A DNA stretch of 5,412 nt from Armatimonadota bacterium (GTDB taxonomy: Bacteria > Armatimonadota > Armatimonadia > Armatimonadales > Armatimonadaceae), in contig JAURHZ010000160.1 in the NCBI GenBank assembly GCA_030833025.1, forward strand, positions 1-5,412, written 5' to 3'. Below, one piece after another: positions 1 through 5,227 of the stretch. Numbering within the stretch: the first letter of the stretch is position 1; the number at the start of each line of letters is the position of its first letter. The notes beneath the pieces are model-generated. The model saw nothing but the letters and a program-made list of their open reading frames with translations, did not search any database and was not told the origin of the DNA. Position numbers and translations under genes: made by a program.

Positions 1-387
1 GGATGGCTTGCGTGGCAGAAGGACAAGGCAGGCGATTCGGAAGCTGAGCTGCCCGTGACCTGGACACCCACCAGTGAACGCTGGGCGTACTTGGTCCTAA
101 CGGTCATTTCGAGTGTTGGGATTGGCTTTGTTTTTGATCGCTTCACGGATGCGCACGTGCCTTACTGGGATGCCGGCTGCGCCGGCATCAGTGTGGCCGC
201 GCAGATTTTGATGATGAAGCGCCGTATAGAATCTTGGCACCTCTGGGTGGTTGTCGATGTCGTTTACACCGCCCTCTATGCGACTAAAGGTGCCTGGCTG
301 ACGGTAATCCTATATGCAATCTTTGCTGTGATAGCCGTAGGTGGCCTGCGTGAGTGGCGTAGGTCAGTGGTCAAAGGTGAGGCCTAG
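1..387 (+). CDS. pnuC: PnuC-family vitamin transporter, C-terminal part (5' end outside window)
   Basis: This is an inner-membrane transporter of the PnuC family, which takes up nicotinamide riboside by facilitated diffusion for NAD synthesis; relatives carry thiamine or riboflavin. The frame is open from base 1 and ends with TAG at 385-387, giving 128 visible residues. Full PnuC proteins run about 200-240 residues, so roughly the first half lies upstream. The first residues (GWLAWQKDK) match the family's 'YGW..W' helix end, so the GTG at 55 is internal and not a start. The family's C-terminal block is clear: a hydrophobic helix (about residues 28-46), then an AAQILMMKRRIESW block with LWVVVDVVY, and a last helix ending in GLREWRR. 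Seen: the family pattern. Inferred: the exact vitamin, which cannot be read from this half. It converges on the DinB-like gene 17 nt away, and no convincing terminator lies between them. Confidence 0.85.
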   Translation, partial: GWLAWQKDKAGDSEAELPVTWTPTSERWAYLVLTVISSVGIGFVFDRFTDAHVPYWDAGCAGISVAAQILMMKRRIESWHLWVVVDVVYTALYATKGAWLTVILYAIFAVIAVGGLREWRRSVVKGEA

Positions 388-404
388 CCTCGGCCGCAAT
401 GCTT

Positions 405-908
405 TTATATAGCACGTGACCGCTCAAGCTTACGCTTGTGATACGTGAGGTGGGCGTCCATCATTTTTAGCATCTGGTGAGCTGTGACCATACCAAGCAT
501 CCCCGTTTTTGCCATTGCGGCATGCTCTGGGTCCTCCGCCGATTCCATCCACTTGATGAACGCGGCGCCGGCGGAGTCAAAGCCTTGCAGCGCTTCTTGG
601 AGGTCGATTTCTGCGGGGGGCTCCATTTCTGGTGGATTCGGAATTGGGATACCCAGCTCCATAATCAGGCATCCAATCGGAATCATCAGGGACTTGCTTG
701 GGATGCCTTCGATACCCAGCTCCGCAGCCTCAACAATGGCGTTTACATAAAACTGCTCAGCGATTGCGATGTGGCCAATGACCTGAGCAGGCGACCACGT
801 ATTGGCATCGGGTTTGTGCGTTGCATGTGCGGGCGTCAGTTTGCCGATGCGGTTACGGATGGCCTCTCGCTCGCGCTTGAAGCGGTTTAGCCGTTCTTGA
901 AATGTCAT
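405..908 (-). CDS. DinB-superfamily (DinB/YfiT-like) putative metal-binding protein
   Basis: This is a complete 167-residue protein of the DinB/YfiT four-helix-bundle superfamily, whose members are metal-dependent hydrolases or thiol transferases, or have no known reaction. The signature is visible: an N-terminal amphipathic helix (about 1-23), then NTWSPAQVIGHIAIAE (about 36-51) with the first putative metal ligand H46. Near the C-terminus is DAHLTYHKRKL (about 151-161), where H153 and H157 complete a plausible three-histidine metal site. The middle (about 64-100) is rich in Pro, Ile and Met. Length is normal for the family, and no signal peptide or membrane helix is evident. The start is the ATG at 908. 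It has no Shine-Dalgarno sequence, but a TATAAA box lies 5 nt upstream, suggesting a leaderless mRNA. The gene diverges from the PAP2 gene. Substrate unknown; it should not be called a DNA-damage gene on the family name alone. Confidence 0.8.
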   Translation of the reverse strand: MTFQERLNRFKREREAIRNRIGKLTPAHATHKPDANTWSPAQVIGHIAIAEQFYVNAIVEAAELGIEGIPSKSLMIPIGCLIMELGIPIPNPPEMEPPAEIDLQEALQGFDSAGAAFIKWMESAEDPEHAAMAKTGMLGMVTAHQMLKMMDAHLTYHKRKLERSRAI

Positions 909-913
909 GCATC

Positions 914-919
914 TTTATA
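914..919 (-). promoter_or_regulatory. -10-like box for the DinB-like gene, leaderless placement
   Basis: On the minus strand TATAAA ends 5 nt before the ATG at 908, which would put transcription start at or next to the A of the start codon. No purine-rich ribosome-binding site precedes the ATG. A TTGAAA lies upstream (941-946), but the 21-bp spacing is too long for a standard -35, so only the -10 is proposed. Confidence 0.35.
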
Positions 920-998
920 CGGTGACATGACCAGTGTTCGTTTCAAAAACATCGTAACCATTGCAAAATCCCGCAGATGAGTCGTGCCTTTGGCTACT

Positions 999-1039
999 TT
1001 AGCGAGATCTACACCGGCCTTAGCATAGGGTTAGCGTAG
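999..1039 (+). repeat. Three helically phased TTAGC elements upstream of the PAP2 gene
   Basis: TTAGCGAG (999-1006), TTAGCATAG (1020-1028) and TTAGCGTAG (1031-1039) lie in the same orientation. The last two match at 8 of 9 positions and are 11 bp apart start to start; the first is 21 bp upstream of the second. These spacings of about two turns and one turn place all three on one face of the helix. The third overlaps the proposed PAP2 -10 box. Repeat and spacing are seen; an operator role is inference. Confidence 0.3.
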
Positions 1040-1042
1040 AAT
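1037..1042 (+). promoter_or_regulatory. -10 box for the PAP2 gene, leaderless placement
   Basis: TAGAAT fits the TANNNT -10 pattern and ends 6 nt before the ATG at 1049, so transcription is expected to begin at about the start codon. The bases between the box and the ATG (CAACGT) contain no Shine-Dalgarno sequence. No good -35 hexamer is seen 16-18 bp upstream. Confidence 0.45.
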
Positions 1043-1048
1043 CAACGT

Positions 1049-1657
1049 ATGCCTTTTGCTAAGCGCCACTTGCCATATGCCATCTTTATGATCGTGGTGT
1101 CCGTCCTGTCCATTTTTTTGCCCCAGACTGGTAACCCGGCTATCGCAAAGCTCGCCGGGACTATCGGACACCCAGTGCATGACACCTTTCTCACGCTTGG
1201 AATTATGGAGCTCTGGATGAATCGGCCGAAGGGGCACAGACGCGAAGGCTTGCTTGAGTGTCTGCGTGTGACGGGGCTGCTCGCGGGAATTGTGCTGTTT
1301 TTCAAGGTTGGGACAACGCTGCTTGCCAAGTGGGCCGCGGTAAGCACGGTCATCACATCGGCTTTTGGCTGGCTCCTCGAGCTTGGAATCCGCCCGGATG
1401 GTAAGCGTATGGATGGTTTTCCAAGTGGTCACACCTGTGCGGTGACGATGCTTGCCTGGATGTTGACGGACAAATACCCGAAGTTTGGATTCGCGTTTTA
1501 CGGACTGGCAGCCCTTATTGGTTACTCGCGCTGGGAATCTAATGCCCACTACGGTTCGCAGGTGCTGGCTGGAGCTATCTTAGGGCTTGCTGTTGCCGGC
1601 TTGACGCAGCGGTTTCGTGACAAGGTTGGGATGGGACCGAAGGCGACTAACGTATAG
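1049..1657 (+). CDS. PAP2-superfamily membrane phosphatase with atypical motif residues
   Basis: This is a 202-residue integral membrane protein of the PAP2 superfamily (type 2 phosphatidic acid phosphatase/undecaprenyl-pyrophosphate phosphatase-like), which removes phosphate from lipid phosphates or pyrophosphates at the membrane surface. Hydrophobic segments are visible at about 9-25, 74-93, 98-113, 146-160 and 172-185. Family motifs are RP (115-116), FPSGH (124-128, with H128 as general acid) and SR-x5-H (S160, R161, H167, where H167 would be the phosphohistidine nucleophile). Two canonical residues are missing. The Lys of Kx6RP is Trp108, and the Asp of SRx5Hx3D is Gln171. The substrate is therefore uncertain and activity may be altered. 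The start ATG at 1049 is chosen because it directly follows a -10-like box and precedes the basic N-terminus and first helix. The gene stands alone and ends at a bidirectional terminator. Confidence 0.85.
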   Translation: MPFAKRHLPYAIFMIVVSVLSIFLPQTGNPAIAKLAGTIGHPVHDTFLTLGIMELWMNRPKGHRREGLLECLRVTGLLAGIVLFFKVGTTLLAKWAAVSTVITSAFGWLLELGIRPDGKRMDGFPSGHTCAVTMLAWMLTDKYPKFGFAFYGLAALIGYSRWESNAHYGSQVLAGAILGLAVAGLTQRFRDKVGMGPKATNV

Positions 1658-1690
1658 AAAAAGCCCCCGTTGTGTGGTCCGGAGGCTTTT
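1658..1690. terminator. Bidirectional intrinsic terminator between PAP2 and prfA
   Basis: AAAAGCC (1659-1665) pairs with GGCTTTT (1684-1690). After one C-A mismatch, CCG (1667-1669) pairs with CGG (1680-1682), leaving a loop of about 10 nt. The A run 1658-1662 gives a five-U tail on the minus strand for prfA, whose stop lies 28 nt upstream of the stem. TTTT at 1687-1690 serves the PAP2 transcript, whose stop codon nearly touches the stem. It therefore serves both convergent genes. Confidence 0.8.
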
Positions 1691-1717
1691 CGATCGTGTG
1701 GCAGGTGATGTCCGAGC

Positions 1718-2782
1718 TTAGAGCCCGTCGCCATCCCCGAGGCGGTCAGCCTGATCCGTCGTGACAAGCGCATCGATGAGGTTTTGGATATCGCCGTCCA
1801 TGACGTGACCGAGGCCGAACTGCGTGTACCCGATGCGGTGATCTGTAAGGCGGTCCTGGGGGAAGTTGTACGTGCGGATTTTGTCCGAGCGGTCTCCTGA
1901 ACCAACCTGAAGACGGCGGCGCTCCGTAATACCGGCCATTTGCTTCTCCAGCTCCATCTCGTAGAGACGTGCACGGAGAACACGCATCGCCTGCTCACGG
2001 TTCTGTAGCTGCGAGCGTTGGTTCTGACACGCAACGACCATGCCCGTGGGGAGGTGGGTAATACGGACAGCCGTTTCGTTCTTCTGGACGTTCTGGCCGC
2101 CAGCACCTGCCGAGAGGTAGGTATCGAACTTAAGGTCCTTTGCCGGGATATCAACTTCGACATCTTCGACTTCAGGCATGACCGCAACCGTTGCGGTGGA
2201 TGTGTGAATACGGCCACCAGATTCCGTTACGGGAACGCGCTGGACGCGGTGCACGCCACCCTCAAACTTCATTTGGGAGTATGCGCCGGTTGCCTTGATG
2301 GAGAGCTGCGCTTCGCGCATCCCGCCGATGCCCGTGTCTTGGCTAGAAATAACTTCCGCACGCCACCCTTGGCGCTCTGCGTAGCGGAGGTACATGCGAA
2401 CAAGCTGTGCGCAGAAGAGTTCAGCTTCATCACCGCCGGCTCCAGGTCGGAATTCCATGATGATGTCTTTGTCATCCGCAGGATCCTTGGGGAGCAGCAG
2501 GAGTTTTAGCTTTTCTTCCAGCACTGGAACGCGTGGCTTGAGGTCTTCAAGCTCATCCTGGGCCATGTCGCGCATGTCGGCATCGGAGAGGAGGTCTTCC
2601 GCATCCTTGATGCCTTGCTTAACGCGTTGGTACTCGCGGAACGTTTCCACAAGGGGGGTGAGGCTGGTGTGCTCCTTGGCAACATCCCGGAATTTGTTCG
2701 GATCCATGGCGACCGCAGGGTCCATCATCATGGATGCAAGTTCATCGTAGCGTCGGCTGACTTCCAGCAATTTCTCGTGCAT
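1718..2782 (-). CDS. prfA: Peptide chain release factor 1 (RF1)
   Basis: RF1 recognises UAA and UAG stop codons in the ribosomal A site and triggers peptidyl-tRNA hydrolysis. The 354-residue protein is full length for the family (about 355-360). Visible in order: the N-terminal helical domain (about 1-95); the conserved EFRPGAGGDEA block (about 110-120); the stop-codon-reading PVT tripeptide at 184-186 within HRVQRVPVTESGGRIHTS, which is diagnostic of RF1 over RF2 (SPF); the catalytic GGQ loop at 228-230; and the C-terminal GSGDRSDKIRTYNFPQDRLTDHR block (294-316). After GGQ the sequence reads NVQKNETAVRI, where many RF1 proteins have (H/S)VN. The ATG at 2782 is chosen because homology begins at MHEKLLEV. 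It is the last gene of the rpmE operon, 57 nt after the DUF1385 gene, and ends at an intrinsic terminator. prmC, whose product methylates the GGQ glutamine, is not adjacent. The start region is unusual: a good Shine-Dalgarno sequence lies too far away, and a -10-like box lies close by. Confidence 0.98.
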   Translation of the reverse strand: MHEKLLEVSRRYDELASMMMDPAVAMDPNKFRDVAKEHTSLTPLVETFREYQRVKQGIKDAEDLLSDADMRDMAQDELEDLKPRVPVLEEKLKLLLLPKDPADDKDIIMEFRPGAGGDEAELFCAQLVRMYLRYAERQGWRAEVISSQDTGIGGMREAQLSIKATGAYSQMKFEGGVHRVQRVPVTESGGRIHTSTATVAVMPEVEDVEVDIPAKDLKFDTYLSAGAGGQNVQKNETAVRITHLPTGMVVACQNQRSQLQNREQAMRVLRARLYEMELEKQMAGITERRRLQVGSGDRSDKIRTYNFPQDRLTDHRIGYTQFGLGHVMDGDIQNLIDALVTTDQADRLGDGDGL

Positions 2783-2792
2783 AACCCGACAT
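2742..2792 (-). other. Out-of-frame 16-codon mini-ORF overlapping the prfA start
   Basis: An ATG at 2792-2790 sits 4 nt after AAAGGA (2797-2802), closer to that site than the real prfA ATG, which is 14 nt away. It reads MSGYAREIAGSQPTLR and stops at TGA (2744-2742), ten residues' worth of codons inside prfA. prfA lies in its +1 frame. On mRNA entering from rpmE it could compete for ribosomes or feed them to prfA. Coding is not shown; it may be chance. Confidence 0.2.
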
Positions 2793-2796
2793 TGTA
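2791..2796 (-). promoter_or_regulatory. -10-like box immediately upstream of prfA
   Basis: TACAAT on the minus strand fits TANNNT and ends 8 nt before the prfA ATG, so an internal promoter here would give an essentially leaderless prfA mRNA in addition to operon read-through. No recognisable -35 is present. The hexamer overlaps the AAAGGATACA string that also serves as the rpmE Shine-Dalgarno region, so it may simply be part of a ribosome-binding site. Confidence 0.35.
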
Positions 2797-2839
2797 TCCT
2801 TTAGCACTGCGGGAAATGCGACCACGGATACGAGTAATG

Positions 2840-3829
2840 TCAGTTGACTACAATCGTCTCCTGCGTAGCGGCGGAGGTTTGGCGGTTTGCCTCGGCATCC
2901 ATCACCGCTTTCAAGCTAGCGATGGCAACTTCGACCATGCTGTCATCCGGTTCGCGCGTCGTCAGAAGCTGTGTCCACATCCCAGGCCGCGAAACAGCCG
3001 CCGCAACCGGATTATCACGGAACTTACCAGCAAGGCGGAGGAGCTCAAAACCGACGCCGGCTACTGGCATCAGCATAAGGAGCTGAATCGGAATCCGGTA
3101 CCAAATGGGTAGGCCATAAAAAGGAGAGACGGCAAGCACGGATAGCACGATCACGAGGACGACAAAGCTGGTTCCGCACCGTGGGTGGAGACGTGACTCT
3201 GCTTGCACATTCTCAACCGTCAGGTCCTTGCCGTGCTCAAGCGCATTAATCGCCTTGTGCTCAGCACCGTGGTACATGAAGACGCGGTTGACGTGGTTCA
3301 TACGTGCTACGAGGCTGATGTATCCAGTGAAGATACAGAGCCGGACGACGACATCCACGAGGCCAAGCTGCCACGGTGCCCAGTGGGTCGCATTGCGTAC
3401 TGGCTCGATGAGCAGCTGTGGGAGGACTTTGAAAAGGCCTATGGCCATGAGGAGACCGGTAACCATCGCGCCGCCGATTGCGATGTCGGTTGCTTTCGAT
3501 GAAGATGGGGATGCTGGTGTCTCTTTACGGTCGGTGGTTCCTGCTTCGGCTACTTTCGCTGCCCAAAACAGGGCTTTTGTCCCAAGGGCCATCGAGTCGA
3601 CGAGCGCATAGGAGCCACGAAAAAATGGAAGCTTCTGCCAAGCAGGGCGGAGGGACTTTGGGACTTCCTCACACGTGATGGCGACGGTGCCATCCGCGCG
3701 GCGGGCTGCCACTGCAAAGTCGCGAGGGCCACGCATCATCACACCTTCGATGACTGCCTGGCCCCCGTACATGGTTGCGGAAACTGACGCGCCCGCTGAC
3801 GGGTCCTTGGTAGGACCAGAAGTAGACAC
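2840..3829 (-). CDS. DUF1385 (YqhQ-type) integral membrane protein
   Basis: This is a 329-residue protein of the DUF1385 family (Bacillus YqhQ is a member), whose biochemical role is not firmly established. Family blocks are clear: YGGQAVIEGVMMRGP (21-35), FFRGSYALVDSM (69-80), the His/Glu-rich YHGAEHKAINALEHG (186-200), HPRCGTSF (215-222), and the C-terminal PGMWTQLLTTREPDDSM (282-298). Membrane segments lie at about 116-140, 157-176, 219-240 and 244-265. The conserved H187, E190 and H191 with H215 and C218 look like a metal or catalytic site, which is inference. The start is a GTG 2 nt after the rpmE stop codon, so translation is probably coupled. An internal ATG at 3772 (residue 20, right before the first conserved block) is the alternative start, but it lacks a ribosome-binding site. 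The tail after about 305 is Ala/Thr-rich and unconserved in appearance. The family recurs between rpmE and prfA/prmC in many genomes, linking it to the translation neighbourhood by location only. Confidence 0.9.
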   Translation of the reverse strand: MSTSGPTKDPSAGASVSATMYGGQAVIEGVMMRGPRDFAVAARRADGTVAITCEEVPKSLRPAWQKLPFFRGSYALVDSMALGTKALFWAAKVAEAGTTDRKETPASPSSSKATDIAIGGAMVTGLLMAIGLFKVLPQLLIEPVRNATHWAPWQLGLVDVVVRLCIFTGYISLVARMNHVNRVFMYHGAEHKAINALEHGKDLTVENVQAESRLHPRCGTSFVVLVIVLSVLAVSPFYGLPIWYRIPIQLLMLMPVAGVGFELLRLAGKFRDNPVAAAVSRPGMWTQLLTTREPDDSMVEVAIASLKAVMDAEANRQTSAATQETIVVN

Positions 3830-3831
3830 GA

Positions 3832-4050
3832 TTACTTCGTGCGCTGGAATGTGCCGAAGCGCTGCTTGAAGCGGTCAACACGGCCTTCGGTGTCAACAAT
3901 CTTCTGCTTTCCAGTAAAGAATGGGTGGCACTGTGAACAAATTTCAACGGAAACCTTGCCGTTGCTCTTTGTGCTGCGGGTCTGGAATGTGACTCCACAT
4001 GCACAGTTCACGTCTACAACTTCATAACCTGGGTGAATGCCTTCTCGCAT
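3832..4050 (-). CDS. rpmE: 50S ribosomal protein L31, zinc-binding (C+) type
   Basis: L31 is a small large-subunit protein that helps bridge the two ribosomal subunits. The 72-residue product opens with the family's MREGIHPGYEVV and carries the zinc ribbon cysteines C16, C18 (NCACG) and C38, C41 (CSQCHPFFTGKQK). It is therefore the zinc-containing form rather than the zinc-independent paralog used under zinc limitation. The C-terminal DTEGRVDRFKQRFG is typical. The ATG at 4050 is preceded by AAAGGA with 7-nt spacing. It is the first gene of the rpmE - DUF1385 - prfA operon and diverges from fba. Confidence 0.97.
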   Translation of the reverse strand: MREGIHPGYEVVDVNCACGVTFQTRSTKSNGKVSVEICSQCHPFFTGKQKIVDTEGRVDRFKQRFGTFQRTK

Positions 4051-4057
4051 ATCTGTA

Positions 4058-4063
4058 TCCTTT
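4058..4063 (-). promoter_or_regulatory. rpmE ribosome-binding site
   Basis: AAAGGA on the minus strand lies 7 nt before the ATG at 4050, a standard Shine-Dalgarno placement. The surrounding AAAGGATACA is identical to the 10 nt upstream of prfA, where the same site lies 14 nt from the start. Confidence 0.7.
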
Positions 4064-4097
4064 CGTGCTCTCCGATCCCGACCGCAGAGCGATGCCT

Positions 4098-4127
4098 ATA
4101 CTACCGCGCAGTTCCGACAGATTGCAA
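4098..4127 (-). promoter_or_regulatory. Promoter for the rpmE operon
   Basis: On the minus strand TTGCAA (4122-4127) and TAGTAT (4098-4103) are separated by 18 bp. Transcription would start near 4091, giving a leader of about 40 nt ahead of rpmE. It lies back to back with the fba promoter, with about 20 bp between the two -35 boxes. Confidence 0.5.
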
Positions 4128-4146
4128 TGTTAGGCGGACCAAAGTG

Positions 4147-4175
4147 TTGACATCGGGTGTACCGGGTTCTAAACT
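4147..4175 (+). promoter_or_regulatory. Strong housekeeping promoter for fba
   Basis: TTGACA (4147-4152), a 17-bp spacer and TAAACT (4170-4175) make a near-consensus sigma-70-type promoter. Start is expected near 4182-4183, about 70 nt before the fba ATG. This suits a highly expressed central-metabolism gene. Confidence 0.75.
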
Positions 4176-4187
4176 ACTAAGGTTTTG

Positions 4188-4230
4188 TCGGGGAGCCATG
4201 ACGCAGCGTGGCGTCGCTAAATCGTCCCGA
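4188..4230 (+). promoter_or_regulatory. Nested hairpins in the fba leader
   Basis: TCGGGG (4188-4193) can pair with TCCCGA (4225-4230), counting one G-U pair, and inside it GACGC (4200-4204) pairs with GCGTC (4211-4215) around a 6-nt loop. The fba ribosome-binding site lies outside and stays free. The structure could stabilise the mRNA or act as a small regulatory leader; it matches no riboswitch class I recognise. Confidence 0.3.
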
Positions 4231-4251
4231 TACGAATTGTTTGCGAGGTAA
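4198..4251 (+). other. Possible 17-codon leader ORF ahead of fba
   Basis: ATG at 4198 reads MTQRGVAKSSRYELFAR and stops with TAA at 4249-4251, only 3 nt before the fba ATG; its stop overlaps the edge of the fba Shine-Dalgarno. A GGGGAG lies 2 nt upstream of the ATG, which is too close for good initiation. No run of one regulatory amino acid is present. If translated it would couple to fba; it may be chance. Confidence 0.2.
4245..4249 (+). promoter_or_regulatory. fba ribosome-binding site
   Basis: GAGGT at 4245-4249 lies 5 nt upstream of the ATG at 4255 and fixes that ATG as the fba start. Confidence 0.65.
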
Positions 4252-4254
4252 GTT

Positions 4255-5205
4255 ATGATAGTCGCCACGAAGCAGCTGTTCGCGCACGCGTACGGCAAGT
4301 ATGCCATCGGAGCATACAACATCAACAACTTGGAACAGATCATCGGTATGTTCCAAGGATCGATCGATTCCCAGGCTCCATTCATCATCCAGCTCAGCAA
4401 GGGTGCACGCGGATATTCCGACAAGGCATTCCTCGAGGCGATGATCCGCACGGCTGATTCCCTCTACCCAGAAGCTATCTTTGCTGTTCACCTCGACCAT
4501 GGTGATGAAAAGACCTGCTACGACTGTATTGACTCGGGCTTCTACAGCTCTGTCATGATCGATGCATCCCACGAAGACTTCGAAGAGAACATTGCCATCA
4601 CAAAGCGTGTTGTTGATCGTGCTCATGCTGTCGGCATCTCCGTCGAAGCTGAGCTCGGAATGCTCGGCGGCGTCGAGGAAGACATCAATGTTGATGAATC
4701 CCATGCATGTCTGACAGATCCTGAGCAAGCTAAGGAATTCGTCGAGCGCACTGGCTGCGACTCCCTTGCATGTGCAATCGGAACCAGCCACGGCGCCTAC
4801 AAGTTCTCCGGCGGACAGGGCATCCACTTCAACGTTGTCGAAGCCATCCAGAACAACCTTCCTGGCTTCCCACTCGTGATGCACGGTTCCTCCTCGGTTC
4901 CACAGGATGAAGTCGAGCGCATCAATGCAGCCGGTGGCGTCCTCAAGGGTGCCAAGGGTGTAGACACTGCACAGTACCTCCCAGCGGCAAAGCTCGGCGT
5001 CTGCAAGGTTAACATCGACACCGATGGCCGCCTCGTATGGACCCGTGTACACCGTGAGTTCTTCCGTGACAAGCCAGGCGACTTCGATCTCCGTGGCCCA
5101 GGCAAGATCTTTATGGCTGAGTATGCAAAGTTCATCGCCAGCCGCAACGAGCTCCTTGGCTCGGCTGGTCAGCTGGAATCTGTCCGCGCATCCCTCAAGG
5201 CTTAA
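4255..5205 (+). CDS. fba: Class II (zinc-dependent) fructose-1,6-bisphosphate aldolase
   Basis: This cytoplasmic TIM-barrel enzyme interconverts fructose-1,6-bisphosphate with dihydroxyacetone phosphate plus glyceraldehyde-3-phosphate. The 316 residues carry both class II signatures: IFAVHLDHG (75-83), with catalytic D81 and zinc ligand H82, and VEAELGMLGGVEE (130-142). The other zinc ligands are H179 in TSHGAYKF and H210 in VMHGSSS. The phosphate-binding NIDTD is at 253-257. Nothing required is missing. The 'ERINAAGGVLKGAKGVD' stretch (221-237) suggests the longer bacterial class II subgroup, not the short DhnA or E. coli-type forms. Leucine is mostly CTC and isoleucine mostly ATC, as expected of high expression, although the first dozen or so codons are less biased (ATA, CTG, GCG). 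It has a near-consensus promoter and a good ribosome-binding site, and is followed by a strong terminator. Confidence 0.96.
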   Translation: MIVATKQLFAHAYGKYAIGAYNINNLEQIIGMFQGSIDSQAPFIIQLSKGARGYSDKAFLEAMIRTADSLYPEAIFAVHLDHGDEKTCYDCIDSGFYSSVMIDASHEDFEENIAITKRVVDRAHAVGISVEAELGMLGGVEEDINVDESHACLTDPEQAKEFVERTGCDSLACAIGTSHGAYKFSGGQGIHFNVVEAIQNNLPGFPLVMHGSSSVPQDEVERINAAGGVLKGAKGVDTAQYLPAAKLGVCKVNIDTDGRLVWTRVHREFFRDKPGDFDLRGPGKIFMAEYAKFIASRNELLGSAGQLESVRASLKA

Positions 5206-5227
5206 CCCTCCGGAGATGCGTTGCTAC

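Noticed and set aside
55..387. A short 110-codon gene starting at GTG 55
   Set aside because: The frame is open to base 1 and the upstream residues match PnuC, so this is the C-terminal part of a longer gene.
379..409. Possible terminator between pnuC and the DinB-like gene (GAGGC/GCCTC with 3-nt loop)
   Set aside because: The stem is only 5 bp and the T run starts 11 nt later, so it is not a convincing intrinsic terminator on either strand.
413..447. Two-tier hairpin (CACGT/ACGTG around CAAGC/GCTTG)
   Set aside because: It lies inside the DinB-like coding end, has internal mismatches and no following U tract, so chance pairing is likely.
477..890. 137-codon open frame opposite the DinB-like gene
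   Set aside because: No recognisable family and no ribosome-binding site; the minus-strand frame has the DinB motifs.
1549..2217. 222-codon open frame on the prfA strand in another frame
   Set aside because: Its product is Ser/Arg/Thr-rich shadow-like sequence, it runs through the terminator and overlaps the well-supported prfA.
2018..2509. 163-codon open frame antisense to prfA
   Set aside because: It lies wholly opposite the conserved catalytic part of RF1 and its product has no recognisable features.
1718..2782. A prfB-like programmed +1 frameshift at the prfA mini-ORF stop
   Set aside because: The stop is TGA, which RF1 does not read, no Shine-Dalgarno-like stimulator precedes it, and RF1 homology starts at the annotated ATG.
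4177..5052. 291-codon open frame antisense to fba
   Set aside because: It mirrors the biased codon use of fba, has no family resemblance, and fba carries complete aldolase motifs on the other strand.
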